This document shows, one piece after another, positions 1 through 10,659 of a stretch of 64,000 nucleotides of DNA (positions are counted from its first letter, which is position 1; every line of letters starts with the position of its first letter). Position numbers and translations under genes: made by a program. The notes under the pieces were generated by a model, which saw only the letters and a list, made by a program, of their open reading frames with translations, was not told the DNA's origin and made no database searches. Origin of the DNA: Scatophagus argus (taxonomy: Eukaryota > Chordata > Actinopteri > Scatophagidae); assembly GCF_020382885.2 (NCBI RefSeq), contig NC_058497.1, positions 16,546,330 to 16,610,329 of the forward strand, read 5' to 3'.

Positions 1-1015
1 AATAAACGCAGTGTGACATAAGAGACTGCATAATAACAGACCTGCGGAGACATGTTTTGCAGATGGTGCAAGCTTTTATGAACTCTCCCTTACACTGATG
101 ATGGCATTATTTTATCTGAAAGATTATTTAATCTCAGGAGACTTGGTGTGCGCTTCAGTACTGAAAGGGCTTTACCAATAAGTCAGACTGTATGTTACAC
201 CATAATTAGTGTGTGTGTGAAGGAGAAGTTTTAGGGCTGGGAGAAGTTGGGCGTATTTCACACTAAACACAGAGGGCCAAGAGGTTCCATTTACTGTGAA
301 CCTGCATCAGTAATTTAAACATCTGTGTCGGGTTTTTTCGTCACAAAATATAAAGTTCTACTTTTAAAAGTGTTGCAGTTCCCTCCTACAGGATGTGCTG
401 ATGAATTTAATTTCACTTTGGACAGTGCATCATTGCTTATTGTGGTTCTTGGTGAGATTACACTGTTGCAAAACTCTGGTACCACCCAGGCAGTGATGCA
501 TTTTATGTTTTCTAAGTGATAAAAATAATATTGCTACCGCTTTACACGTGTTTCTCAATCTTCTGTCATATGTAAGCACAGGCAGTGCTTTCCTTAAAAA
601 TGTGATTTAAAATCTCGAGTTTCTCTTGATAACATTAACATCTCCCCTGTGAAATAGCGAAAACTATAAGATATGTTTGGAGAGCCGTTCATATAAAGAA
701 ATGTCTACTTGTGACGTTTCACCACAGTCCGAGTTGTTCAAACAGCTCACACAGACAGAGTTTTGGACTTCTGAAAAAAAAAATTCTTAGAGGAATTCAA
801 GGTAAAACTATACAGTGAAAACAATTTTATTCATTCTTACAGCCACATAGATTCATCATATGACCTTCCCAACCCTCAGGTTGAGGCCCACAACCGACTG
901 CAGTTACAAATGCTGACTTTATCTCTTGATTGCATATCACTAGTAAAAACCTTAGTTTTTACAGTTTAATGAAATGTGATCTTTTATGCTGTGTTTGTTT
1001 GCATGTTCACTCCAG
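1..1015 (+). other. sh2b2: sh2b2 intron upstream of the first exon in the window
   Basis: No coding exon is visible here. The stretch ends in a good splice acceptor (tccag at 1011-1015) for the exon at 1016, which begins in the middle of a PH domain, so the preceding exons lie left of the window. AT-rich, no repeat family recognised. Confidence 0.7.
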
Positions 1016-1117
1016 TCCTCAAAGCCTAAAGTGAGCATCCCTCTGTCGGCTATCGTGGAGGTGAGGACCACCATGCCGCTGGAGATGCCTGACAAGGACA
1101 ACACTTTTGTTCTTAAG
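1016..1117 (+). CDS. sh2b2: sh2b2 exon: PH domain, middle
   Basis: Acceptor tccag, donor gtagga, 34 codons in phase 0. Encodes [20 protein letters not shown] followed by KDNTFVLK, a beta-strand segment typical of SH2B PH domains. Confidence 0.9.
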
Positions 1118-4100
1118 GTAGGAGCCCCGATCATGGACACTCTTCCCACAGTTTTAGATGTAAATGTTGCACAAAAACAGATTGTGGGAAAATAAGCCTG
1201 TTTTCTCTGTTCTGTACCCTGATGTGGTCCTCTGAACAGAGCTCAGTGTGTGATCGCAGTGTTTGGCTGCTTCCACAGGTGGAAAATGGGGGAGAGTACA
1301 TCCTGGAAACCATCGACTCGCTACAGAAAAACTCCTGGGTTGCTGACATTCAGGACTGCATAGACCCTGGGTAAACCACCGGATAAATATTTGCTGTTGC
1401 CTGAAGACGGAGGAAAGAGAGGGATGGAGGGTGGAGGGGTAGGAGGGCTAACACACACAGTCATTAATCATCAAATTAGTGGAGTTTTTGACAGGTTGCG
1501 TTAACACAAACATGGGCAGAGCTTGGACCACTGACATTCCTCCTCAGTTTCCTGAGTTAGTGGATGCTTGTCTGCGCAGCTCAGGACGTAAACAGAAAGA
1601 TTATTTGTGTCCATGTTTGTAGGATGTGTATGTGTGTTAGGACTTGGGGATGTTTGTTTGCACATGCGTGTGTGTATACGTTCTTGCGGTTCTCCTGACC
1701 TGCCCGCTTGTGTACAGTGACAGCGGCGATGACATCGAGCTGGCGTCGTGTCCTCATGGTCAGGCCTCCAAAGACTGCTCCATGGTGGCCTCTTGCAGCT
1801 GTGAGCTGCTGTCTGAGGGTGAGCAGAGATCCACCCACCGTTACATAACATTCAAATATTTTTCATTCTTTTCAAATCAATGCATGAAAAAATGTTTAAA
1901 AAAATGTCTCTAGGTGTGTATCGTGCTCCAGAAAGGTCGTGTCCTACAGCAGCGGAGCATTACAGCGCCCCCTCAGTCCGTTGCAGGGAACCCCCCTTCA
2001 CTCAGCACCCATCCCACATGCCTTTAGAGCGCTTCCTCCAGTCCCCAGAGGCCCAGGGCTCCAACTCTTCTGGCAGTAATTATTCAGACTTTGTCTTTTC
2101 TGTCTAGACACTCAATATCAAAGCACATAGCAAATATTATAGACAGAGACAAAAAACAAAACCTCACTGACTTGTTTTGACTTTGCTCAGGTGGCAGTGA
2201 AGGAACGAAGGAGTCAGATGGCGATGCCAGCCTGGCAGGCTACCCATGGTTCCACGGTACACTGTCCCGCGTGCGTGCGGCTCAGTTGGTGCTTGCGGGA
2301 GGGACCAGGAGCCACGGGCTCTTTGTGATTCGTCAGAGCGAGACGCGGCCTGGCGAGTACGTCCTCACCTTCAACTTTCAGGGCAAAGCTAAGGTGAGAC
2401 GACTGGAGGGAGGAGAATCAGCGTCATGTTATGTGACTGAATTTTAGACTGCCTCTAAGTGAACTCCAAGAGAGGGTGTGTGTTGTGTATGTGTACATTA
2501 TCGTCATTTCTACGATTTGTTTTGATAGTTTTGTTTAGTTTACATCTTGAGTTTAGTTTAGAAAATGTTGAAGAGTAAAACCTGTGTCTTCAAATCACAT
2601 GTTTTGTTTGACCGACAGTAAAAAACAAAACAACACATGTATTGAATTTAAAGTGATATGAAATGGAGGAAAAGAGGAGGAAATTCTGACATTTGAGAAG
2701 CTGGAGTGAAAAAAAGTTTTATACTTATGCTTTAAGATAAGATAAAACAATTAATCAGTTATCAATATTGTCCCTAATTGGTCTTATGTTCTTTAAATAA
2801 TGAATGAACTTCCTACATTAGAATCTCAGCTACAGCAGCTCACAGCAGACCAAGTTGTTCAGGTCCTGGAAAAGTTGAAGTAACGTCAACCTTTTGTGTG
2901 CACTTATGCAACACGATCCCCACACATCACATCCTGGCAGCCGGCAGTGTTGAGGAAGTGTCATCTTCCGCCTCTTCCTCTTCCTCTGCTGTCACCCTTG
3001 GCATTCTGTCGCTTGGCTCCCACAGCGAGACGCCAAGCAGAAATGTCCTGACCTCTGTCTTGTTCTGTCTATTTCCAATGTTCGCTGTGTCTCACACTGC
3101 AATTCTCTGTCTTTCTGTGTTGTGTCGTGTTCTTTCCATACCCTCTCCCTCACCATCTACCTCTCTCTCCTCATTCCTCTGGACCTCTCTCCCCCACCAC
3201 CACTGATTATTGTTCTCCCCCTCTTTCCGTTCCTTCTCCCTCCCAGCATTTGCGTTTGTCAGTGAATGAGAACGGGCAGTGCCACGTCCACCACTTGTGG
3301 TTCCACACCGTGTCGGACATGTTGAGACACTTCCACGCCCACCCCATCCCCCTCGAGTCTGGAGGCTCTGCTGACATCACACTGCGCTCCTATGTACAAG
3401 TGCAGCGAAACTCCACTGCAGGTACCAAACGCACAAATGCTCATGTTCTTCAAAATGGTCACAAGTGTAGATTTGAATGGAGAGGCCTCAACCTCTCTAA
3501 TTAGGCACCTCTACCAGACAACACACGTATTTCAATTTAATATTTATTTATGGACTTCTAAGAACAAATATTGGACCTCTTCTCTCCCTGTACAGCAGTC
3601 ATTGGCAAGAGACAAATAATTGTTTGATCTTGTTTTGATTGTGCCACGAGTTACAGATATGATATCTGACAATTTAAAGGATCATTTTCACCTCGCAGTC
3701 ACAGTTTGTGGTAAAACTGTAAAACTAAGAACGTGAAAATACGTAAAAGACTACACACCCAACAAGTGCGTAAGTGATGTTATCTCTATTTACACCAATG
3801 GAAACCCATGACTGAAGCCGTGTAGAGCCCTCACACATGCTAGCTAGCTTAGCGACAAACTCTCTTTTCACATAGCTGCAGCTCTCGACATGTCCAGACT
3901 TGTGAATTTGTCTGATTGTGCCGAGGTGACGGCCACGTTGGTGGTGTGTTGTGAGAGATGAGAGGTGTAGTTCACTAAAACTTTCTTAACTTGCAAAATG
4001 ATCTTTCAAACTGACATCAGATGTATAATTCAGGGCTCAATTCAATCATTGGGATCACGAAAATTATTTTTCTCTCACCACTAACTACTATGCAAATTTT

Positions 4101-5277
4101 TCTAAAATAATTCAGTAGACACAGGGGTTTGAACTGTAGTTTATGGTGGCCAATGCTGATGAAGGCAGATATTGTAACTGAGTCAGATCACTGACATTTT
4201 GGCGATGTTACACAAGGTGTGACATCGTTTATTAAGCGTTTATTTATCGTGTATCTAAAATCGGAATCTAAGATGTTCAAACTTTGGACTTGCACAGCTT
4301 GGAATAAATTTGTTGCCTGTTTGAAGGAAAGAATAATCAGAGGATAACGGAGGGCGACCACATACTTCCAGAAAGTTAGATGTGGTGATGGAAAGCATTG
4401 ATTCGTCCTTAAACACAGAGGGAGCAGAACTAAAATTCACTGAACCTGCCCTCCTCTCCCTACACTCCTCCTGCCCTCCACTCTGCTGGCATGGGATGAA
4501 TGCCCTCCTGTACAGGAGAGTGAGGGGGTGATTATACCGCAAGAGTTTTGCATTCAGGCCGAGACTCTGGCCCCAACCCACCCTGGTGGTCACAAAGAGG
4601 CCCTCTGTTTCCCCAAATGCTGGACCTACACACACTCATCCACTCACTCCCAAACACAAACTCGCACAGAGTGAGGGCTTGATTCAGGGTGTAAAAGGCT
4701 TTACTGATACACTGGTCAGGCGTGTCTTTGGCACCAGTGTTGTCGGTGTTATTGCTCACCAAGAGAAAAAACAATAAAGGAAGCCCACACTGCCTGTGTT
4801 TACATGCTGCGCTGAGAAGGAGCCTTTTGCCAGCAGCTCTCCAGCATAAAGCAACAAACGATTATCAGCAGTAAGAATTAATCAATATTATTAATCTTCT
4901 AATTAATCAAAATTTTTTTCTTCTTCCCGCAATCTGACACAGATGTGACTGTGCCTCCGGTCCTCACCCCACCCAGGGAGGCGGGCTGCCGGACAGATTC
5001 AGTCCAGCCAGCACTCCACCCTCCTGGGATCACAGCAAATGCAGGACCTCCCCCTGATGTCCCGCTATCCTCGAGCACCTCCTCTTCACCCACCGCTCTT
5101 CCCTCCCTCTCCCGCAGTGATCCAGGTACTGGAGGAGGAGTAGGAGGGGGGTTACAGAGCAGGAGCAACAGCTCTGAGCGCCTGCTGGAGGCCTCTAGTG
5201 GTACATCTGAGGACTATCACGATGCTGATGGGACTCGCAGGGCCCGAGCAGTGGAGAACCAGTACTCTTTCTACTAA
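1016..5277 (+). CDS. sh2b2: SH2B adapter protein 2 (APS), 3' half of the gene, seven coding exons
   Basis: Spliced exons are 1016-1117, 1279-1370, 1718-1818, 1914-2075, 2191-2393, 3247-3421 and 4943-5277. They join in frame to 389 residues ending at TAA 5275-5277. Window residues 1-63 are the second half of the PH domain ([24 protein letters not shown]). Residues about 172-270 are a complete SH2 domain ([15 protein letters not shown] with the phosphotyrosine-binding Arg at residue 200). The tail is Pro/Ser rich and ends in ENQYSFY, the conserved tyrosine motif that in APS recruits the Cbl ubiquitin ligase after insulin-receptor phosphorylation. SH2B proteins are cytoplasmic/membrane adaptors for receptor tyrosine kinases and JAK2. 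I chose SH2B2 over SH2B1/SH2B3 because the PH end, the linker with ASCSCELL and the C-terminus match remembered APS sequence. The N-terminal dimerisation region and first half of the PH domain are outside the window. Confidence 0.93.
1279..1370 (+). CDS. sh2b2: sh2b2 exon: end of PH domain
   Basis: Acceptor ccacag, donor gtaaac. 92 nt leave a phase-2 junction. Encodes [16 protein letters not shown] and the C-terminal PH helix with the invariant Trp (SWVADIQDC). Confidence 0.9.
1718..1818 (+). CDS. sh2b2: sh2b2 exon: PH-SH2 linker, first part
   Basis: Acceptor gtacag, donor gtgagc. Encodes a Cys-rich linker ([14 protein letters not shown], then [11 protein letters not shown]) that resembles the same position of mammalian APS. 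Confidence 0.85.
1914..2075 (+). CDS. sh2b2: sh2b2 exon: PH-SH2 linker, second part
   Basis: Acceptor tctctag, donor gtaatt. 162 nt, low-complexity Pro/Ser linker with the APS-like motif [19 protein letters not shown]. The donor is the weakest of the gene, but frame and family match support it. Confidence 0.8.
2191..2393 (+). CDS. sh2b2: sh2b2 exon: SH2 domain, N-terminal half
   Basis: Acceptor ttgctcag, donor gtgaga. Carries [20 protein letters not shown] and the FVIRQSE pocket (the FLVR motif of SH2 domains), ending ...TFNFQGKAK. Confidence 0.93.
2394..3246 (+). other. sh2b2: sh2b2 intron between the two SH2 exons
   Basis: Non-coding. Holds a relic of a common teleost repeat at about 2665-2775 and a long pyrimidine-rich stretch (about 3040-3246) leading into the acceptor. 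Confidence 0.75.
2665..2775. repeat. Teleost ATTAATCG-type interspersed repeat, fragment
   Basis: Contains tctgacatttgagaagctgg followed by acaattaatcagttatcaat. This is recognisable as part of a repeat widespread in teleost introns; other copies lie at 9985-10175, 15952-16014 and 19617-19752. Confidence 0.55.
3247..3421 (+). CDS. sh2b2: sh2b2 exon: SH2 domain, C-terminal half
   Basis: Acceptor tcccag, donor gtacca. Encodes [19 protein letters not shown], then [20 protein letters not shown], the C-terminal SH2 half very close to mammalian APS. Confidence 0.93.
3422..4942 (+). other. sh2b2: sh2b2 last intron
   Basis: About 1.5 kb with no exon I can support. Short open frames on both strands lack codon bias or family resemblance. 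The acceptor at 4941-4942 (cacag) is convincing. Confidence 0.7.
4943..5277 (+). CDS. sh2b2: sh2b2 terminal coding exon
   Basis: Starts after gacacag and runs open to TAA 5275-5277. Pro/Ser-rich region with a conserved [11 protein letters not shown] motif, ending [12 protein letters not shown]. The Tyr in NQYSF corresponds to the Cbl-binding site known in mammalian APS (Tyr618 in the literature). The GTG at 4945 is in the middle of the exon, not a start. Confidence 0.92.
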
Positions 5278-6815
5278 ATGACCCAGTGCAGTGTTCAGTC
5301 ATGGATGTTCCAGATTGGAGATTGAGTTTCGGAAGGATGGAGGTGACGTGGGACAGTCTGTTAATGGTGAAAACGGTCCAAATCACTGGATCACCCATTG
5401 TTTTGTTTGTTTTTGCTTCAAGGCAATTTCCTGTTCCTCTGATTTGAAAGGGAAGGTGAGATCATGCCAAGCAACGTGTCCTTGCCGATAAATCCCTTTG
5501 CGGCTCTGCGGCTTTCTTTCAAACTCAGTTGTCGAGAACGTCAGGTGAAACAGAGAAATGGGGATACTGAAGTGTAGCAGGAGATGAGAATAAATGTAGA
5601 AAAAGTGGCGGTGAAAAAAGCGTAGGAGGGGAAAGCAAGAGGAAGTCATCCTCTGGAGTCATATGGCTTTGATTCACATCCTCTGACCACTTCCTGTTCA
5701 TCCTTACCCACATTTCCCCGGGAGCAGAGCCTGTGTCACCACCCCACTGAAGAACTGAGAGTTTGAAAAGACCTTGAAGAAACAGTCCCTCCCCTCAGAG
5801 CTCCCATTAATGTTTGTAAAGCTGCTTTGAGTCTGTCCCGGATATCCTCACTGTCCCTACAGGGTTTCCCCACAAAGTCCTGCTCTAGGTCTCTGCTCTG
5901 TAATAACATCAGTACAGCGATCTTGGGTGTGTTAGTGTTAGCTCGGAGATGTTTTTCTTAAATGTGTACAGCCTAAGGGGTCTTAGTGCCTGACATTTTC
6001 CTTGGACTTGTCGCGAGGATGAGGATGGTATTGACATCTTGCATAATCACAAAAACTAAGTGCAGGTTATTACTTAACCATCGGTTTCTGCTCAAAGCAT
6101 CCCGAACGTGCGCATCTCTGCATACCGAAATGGTTTTGTTATCACAGTATCATCGATGGCTGCAACATACAAACAGATGGTCATGTGTCGCGTCACTAAT
6201 CGGTTTAAAAATGGTGAAATGGAAGATGAAGGACACGAGTTCAGCCTGTACGAATATGACAGGGTGGCTCCAATTTTGCTGTCATACTGGGTTATTTCTA
6301 TGAGTGTGTGATGGTGTGTTAGAGTCCAAATATTTTTCAATGATCAGTGTGCTGCAGTAGTGTTTCTAAAAAATGGTTTTTGAGGTCCCTCCCTCTGGTG
6401 CTGGTTCTGTATTCAAGCTTATCATACCAATAACCTGTAGATTAGAGATGCTGTTAATATAGGAGTTCACTTTGAAGTAATGCCTTTAAGATATTATTAT
6501 ACCAAATCCAGCATTTACTGGGGGGACTGGGGACTTGTTTTTTAGAAAGGTGCCAGTATTGCCTACTGTTTGTGCAGCCTGGTGTGGACTGGAATGGTAC
6601 AGGCACTAAGAAGATGGGTACTAGATGGCCATGCTTGAACAGAAAGATGTCATATTTGCCGCTTTACTTGACACAGAACTTCAGTTTTTTAAGTTAATAA
6701 TCCAAAAGAAAGGTTAAATTTCACGCCACAAAATATTCATGTTACTCTGAAAATGTACATCATGGTCCTACACATTCATTATAATACAAAAAAAAAAATC
6801 AGTTAAAATATTTTA

Positions 6816-7412
6816 TTAAAGGAGAAGTTAGACATTTCAGGAAATACATTTATTTGCTTCATTGCCAAGAGTTAAATGAGGAAATTCAAACCATGCAAAA
6901 TGACACATAAAATTGGGGAACTATAATGCAAGCAGACTGAGCATAAAGACTGGAAACACGGGTAAACACCCCCGCCAAATGTCCACTAAAAAAGCTCAGG
7001 GAAGCAGCTGTGTTCTGCTCTTTAATGGAGACGGTGTGGTTAGTCTTACTTATAAACCAACCAGTGAAGTTAGTCTTCATCCTTGAAGTCTCCTGCACAG
7101 TGAATGAGCCAGTCCCAAATGGGGGCTAAAAGACACAGCCGGACCGGTTCGGCCCAAAGGTAAAAGCCTGCCTACATGCACCTCTACAGCTCTTATCTCG
7201 TTTGTTTAAGTACGAGGCAACCAGTGGGATCCATGAAGTTACTTTATCACTTAGATTTATGTGCAGAAAACAAATGACACACAACAAGCTCATTAGTCAA
7301 CTTTGGGGATGTTAGTAGGCAGATTCTATTACCGGTACTTTCCAACAGGGCCAGGCCAGCAGTTTCCCCTGTTTCCTTCTTCTTTTTGCTAAGCTAACCC
7401 TTCACACTGGAA
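6816..7412. mobile_element. Degenerate MITE-like teleost repeat
   Basis: Begins with ggagaagttagacatttcag and contains cataaagactggaaac, tgcacctctacagctc and tttgctaagctaac in the same order as the fuller copy at 58216-58960. Very diverged. If the sh2b2 transcript extends to 8690, this element lies within its 3' UTR. Confidence 0.6.
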
Positions 7413-8684
7413 TTAGTTGAACTGCAGCAAAGCTAGCCTATGGAGGAAACCTGTTTGGTAAATTAGAGCTACTTAAAAAAACAGAGTTCAAACTATTTTG
7501 TGAAAAACAATGATCAAATCAACAATTTATATGTCATACAAAATCATCATGAAACGCAATACGAGTCTTACTGAGTTTATCGCAAAAACAAACTGCCCAC
7601 TAGCATAGCTATTTAAGTTTTATAAATTTAGATTCAAAACAAAAGAGTAGAGTCATGTAGTTCAAAAGAGAGCTGACGATCCAGATTCTTGAAACGCCCC
7701 TGAGAAGTATACCTGTCCTAAACCAGTTGCAAAGCACATTATACTTTTGCTGGAAACAAATCTGAACTTTGTGTCCAACTAGCAACGACAAACAGCATAA
7801 GAATAAATTATTTAACTTGCACATTTTTAGACTGTGATCTTACTTGTCGGTTCTGTGACATCTGACTTCTGCACCAACAATCGTTTTACTTGTCAGAGCG
7901 GAAACTCTTGGAATCTCTCAGCAAGAAAGAAGAGGGGTTGGGCCTGATCAAAAGAGTTTCAGTCACAGTAAATATAATGGTAAAATCAAAAAAAAAAATT
8001 CCAAAATGTAGTTGTAGCTTCCAAACACACTCAAAAAAATGTAAGTACTTGAATTACTATGCATATACTGTATGAACGTGGTTGATCTACCAGCAAGTCA
8101 CTGCTAAATGTTGTCGCATGTTGTTCAACACTCCCCAAAGACACTGCATTTAAACTAGAGTGGCGTCAGGCTTCTCATCTCTCTGCAAAACAGTGGGTGA
8201 TGTACTTCCCAAAAAAAAAAAAACCTTTCAAACATTTCTTTCAGGCACCGTATTTCAAACTTATGCAACACTTCTGTTCAGCTGGACTAAACATATCAAA
8301 AGTCAGTGTCTCTCTTTTCAAGGATGGTCATTTAGCTATACGAAGGTGAAATTTCACTTGAAGTCGAGGAGCAGATGGAGCAGTTCATGTGCCAATTTGA
8401 ATCCTATTTTTGAAACGTATTTATTCCTCAGCCGGTGTAAATTACATTTTTCCTATCGAGTCATATTTATGTACAATTGATTGATTCTTCTCGATGAAAA
8501 ATCCTCAAAAGTGGAACCTGTTTGTTGCAAAAGCCCATCTCACATATCACAGATTGTTCATGTCTCCCTTTTATTTTCTTAACACTTCTTAAAGCTAACT
8601 TTTCTGTTGTCTGACTGAGTTTTGAAGAGTCTGTGCAATTTTGTACAAAGTGATGTACTTGACATACTACTTTATATTTCTGTG

Positions 8685-8690
8685 AATAAA
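8685..8690 (+). terminator. Candidate distal poly(A) signal of sh2b2
   Basis: Canonical AATAAA with a downstream GT-rich region at about 8741-8775. Assignment to sh2b2 rests on it being the last such signal before the convergent dnajc30 gene. Confidence 0.4.
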
Positions 8691-9984
8691 ATGTGAACAA
8701 ACTGCTGCACGTCCTCTGCAGTTATTCGCTTGGAAACGTCACAGTGTTGGGGTTCGGGCTGATATGTTTTGAGATTAAAGGCTCAGAACGTTCAAGAGCT
8801 TCGGCGTTACAAAACATAATCTGATAAAAGTATTAAAAGTGGGGATTGTCTCACCTTTATTCTTTCATCTGTTTTACACATGGGTTTCTTTTGTTTCATT
8901 TAATATTAAACAGTCAGTCTACATTCCATATATAGGCCCAAATACAAACACTCTTTGAGTTGGGGTACATTCAGTGTCTTTAAGGTGTTTGACTTGTTTT
9001 GACCACATCAGCCGGTTTAAAGACTGTTGACATAATGCCAGACATTTACCAGATTTAGTGCTTCAAATATGCAACATCTTCAGTGAAACTGGATAAAATA
9101 AACAGTCACACTGTCAGCAGAAGCGGCTCTCAGCAGGCGGAGACCTCCATGACATGCATTAATATCATCCCACAGAGTTTAAACCCACTGAGCCCGTCAG
9201 GCCTGCAGCGTTAACCCGGGGATGATTTTGATGCATGTAGACGCCCTCTAGAGGTGAGACCGTATAACGCTGCAGAAGAAAAGGTTTTATTACATTTTCT
9301 TAATATATTTAACCTACACACGATACACAATTCAACATGATGTGGCATCTTATTTTTACAGTACATAAACATATACACAGGTGTCAAAATGTGTATTCAT
9401 TTCCTAATAAATCATCTTCAAAGTTCTATACTGAAAAATAATCTTGCACAATCTTACAGTGAGTGGCGGAAGGGAGAAGGATTGTGCAGTATTCAGCATA
9501 ATATGTTCAAGTTTTCCCATCCTTGAGCAGTGCTAGGATGAACTGAATTAAGAGCTTAAGCTGCCAAAAAAATGTTTTGGCCACACACTTATCACTATTA
9601 ACAAAGAGTCGATTAAAGTTGACTCAGAATCGTCAAAACTGGTTGAAGATTTTTCGATGCTACAAAGACTAAACCTGCAATGACATCTCTGCATCGGGTT
9701 TGCTCCAGCAAAGTCTGGGCCAGTAAGCACCATCTTTATAATAAATAACATTTTAGAAAGCCATTAAATGCTAATTATGATATCACCCAGAAACTGGGTG
9801 CTTTTGAAAGCTTTGAAAAAGCAACATGCTCAAACTGCTGCAGCAATAATTAATCCAACATCCCGCAATGTAGCTTAGAGATTTCCAGTTTCTAACTGAC
9901 ATTAAAGTTTTATGTTTTTAGTTGTCCTACATGAATACAGAAAATGAATGTGGTCAGTTTTCTTTCCTTACACAGCCTTCCTGC

Positions 9985-10175
9985 ATAACGATTATTTTCA
10001 TTGTCAATTAATCATTTTGTTTAATGAAAACTTCACAATTTCCCAGAGCCCAAACTGATGTTTTGACATTGATTTTTTTTTTTTGTCCAACCAACAGTGA
10101 AAAATCCAAACACTCTTCATATACTGTCAAAGAAAACAACAAATCCTTACATTTAAGAATCTGGAACAAGGAAGT
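9985..10175. repeat. Teleost ATTAATCG-type interspersed repeat
   Basis: Contains cgattattttcattgtcaat, cacaatttcccagagcccaa and ttttgtccaaccaacagtga in the order expected for this family. Ends in aagaatctggaac. About 190 bp, no coding capacity. Confidence 0.65.
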
Positions 10176-10300
10176 GTTCAGTGACCAAAATAATTGGGAC
10201 ATTATGATTAATAAATGAATGATAGTATAGTAAGAATAGTTTCCAACTAGTAATTTGCTCTTAGTTCACTATGTTGCAGGCTGACAACATAATAATTATA

Positions 10301-10373
10301 ATCCATCCATTTTATATACCACTGATCTGTCAGGGTCGGGGGCTGGAGCCTATCCCAGCTGACTACAGGCGAG

Positions 10374-10413
<40 letters not shown>

Positions 10414-10580
10414 GAACAATGTAGAGTAGCCAGTTAACCTAATGTGCATGTTTTTGGGATTGTGGGAGGAAGCCAGAGTACCCAGAGAAAACCTACACAG
10501 GCACAGGGAGAACATGCAAACTCCACACAGAAGGGCCCAGACTGGGATTCGAACCTGGAACCCTCTTTCTGTGAGGCCAC
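10301..10580 (-). repeat. tRNA-derived SINE-like teleost repeat, copy A
   Basis: Reads ggctggagcctatcccagct, then catgtttttgggattgtggg, acatgcaaactccacac and gggattcgaacc. The last is the reverse complement of an RNA polymerase III B box, so the element lies on the - strand. It is interrupted by a CA microsatellite at 10381-10409. Copies on the + strand are at 37748-37885 and 56106-56400. Confidence 0.75.
10381..10409. repeat. (CA)n microsatellite
   Basis: About 14 CA units inside SINE-like copy A. Confidence 0.9.
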
Positions 10581-10659
10581 CATAACAATAAATTTAACTG
10601 TCAGAAATTGTGCAACACCTGGAAGCTTATGGTGACATGTCCGGTGGCTTCTTTATATT

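Larger units (their letters stand above)
5278..8690 (+). other. sh2b2: sh2b2 3' UTR (extent inferred)
   Basis: No gene is visible. AATAAA occurs at 5589-5594, 7802-7807 and 8685-8690. The last is followed about 50 bases on by a GT-rich stretch (cagtgttggggttcgggctg), so it is the best full-length poly(A) site; the first would give a short UTR. A degenerate MITE lies inside at 6816-7412. Confidence 0.45.
8691..10659. other. Intergenic region between convergent sh2b2 and dnajc30
   Basis: No coding exon seen. It probably includes the dnajc30 3' UTR: on the - strand AATAAA occurs at 9286-9291. Two interspersed repeats and one CA microsatellite sit at 9985-10580. Confidence 0.6.
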
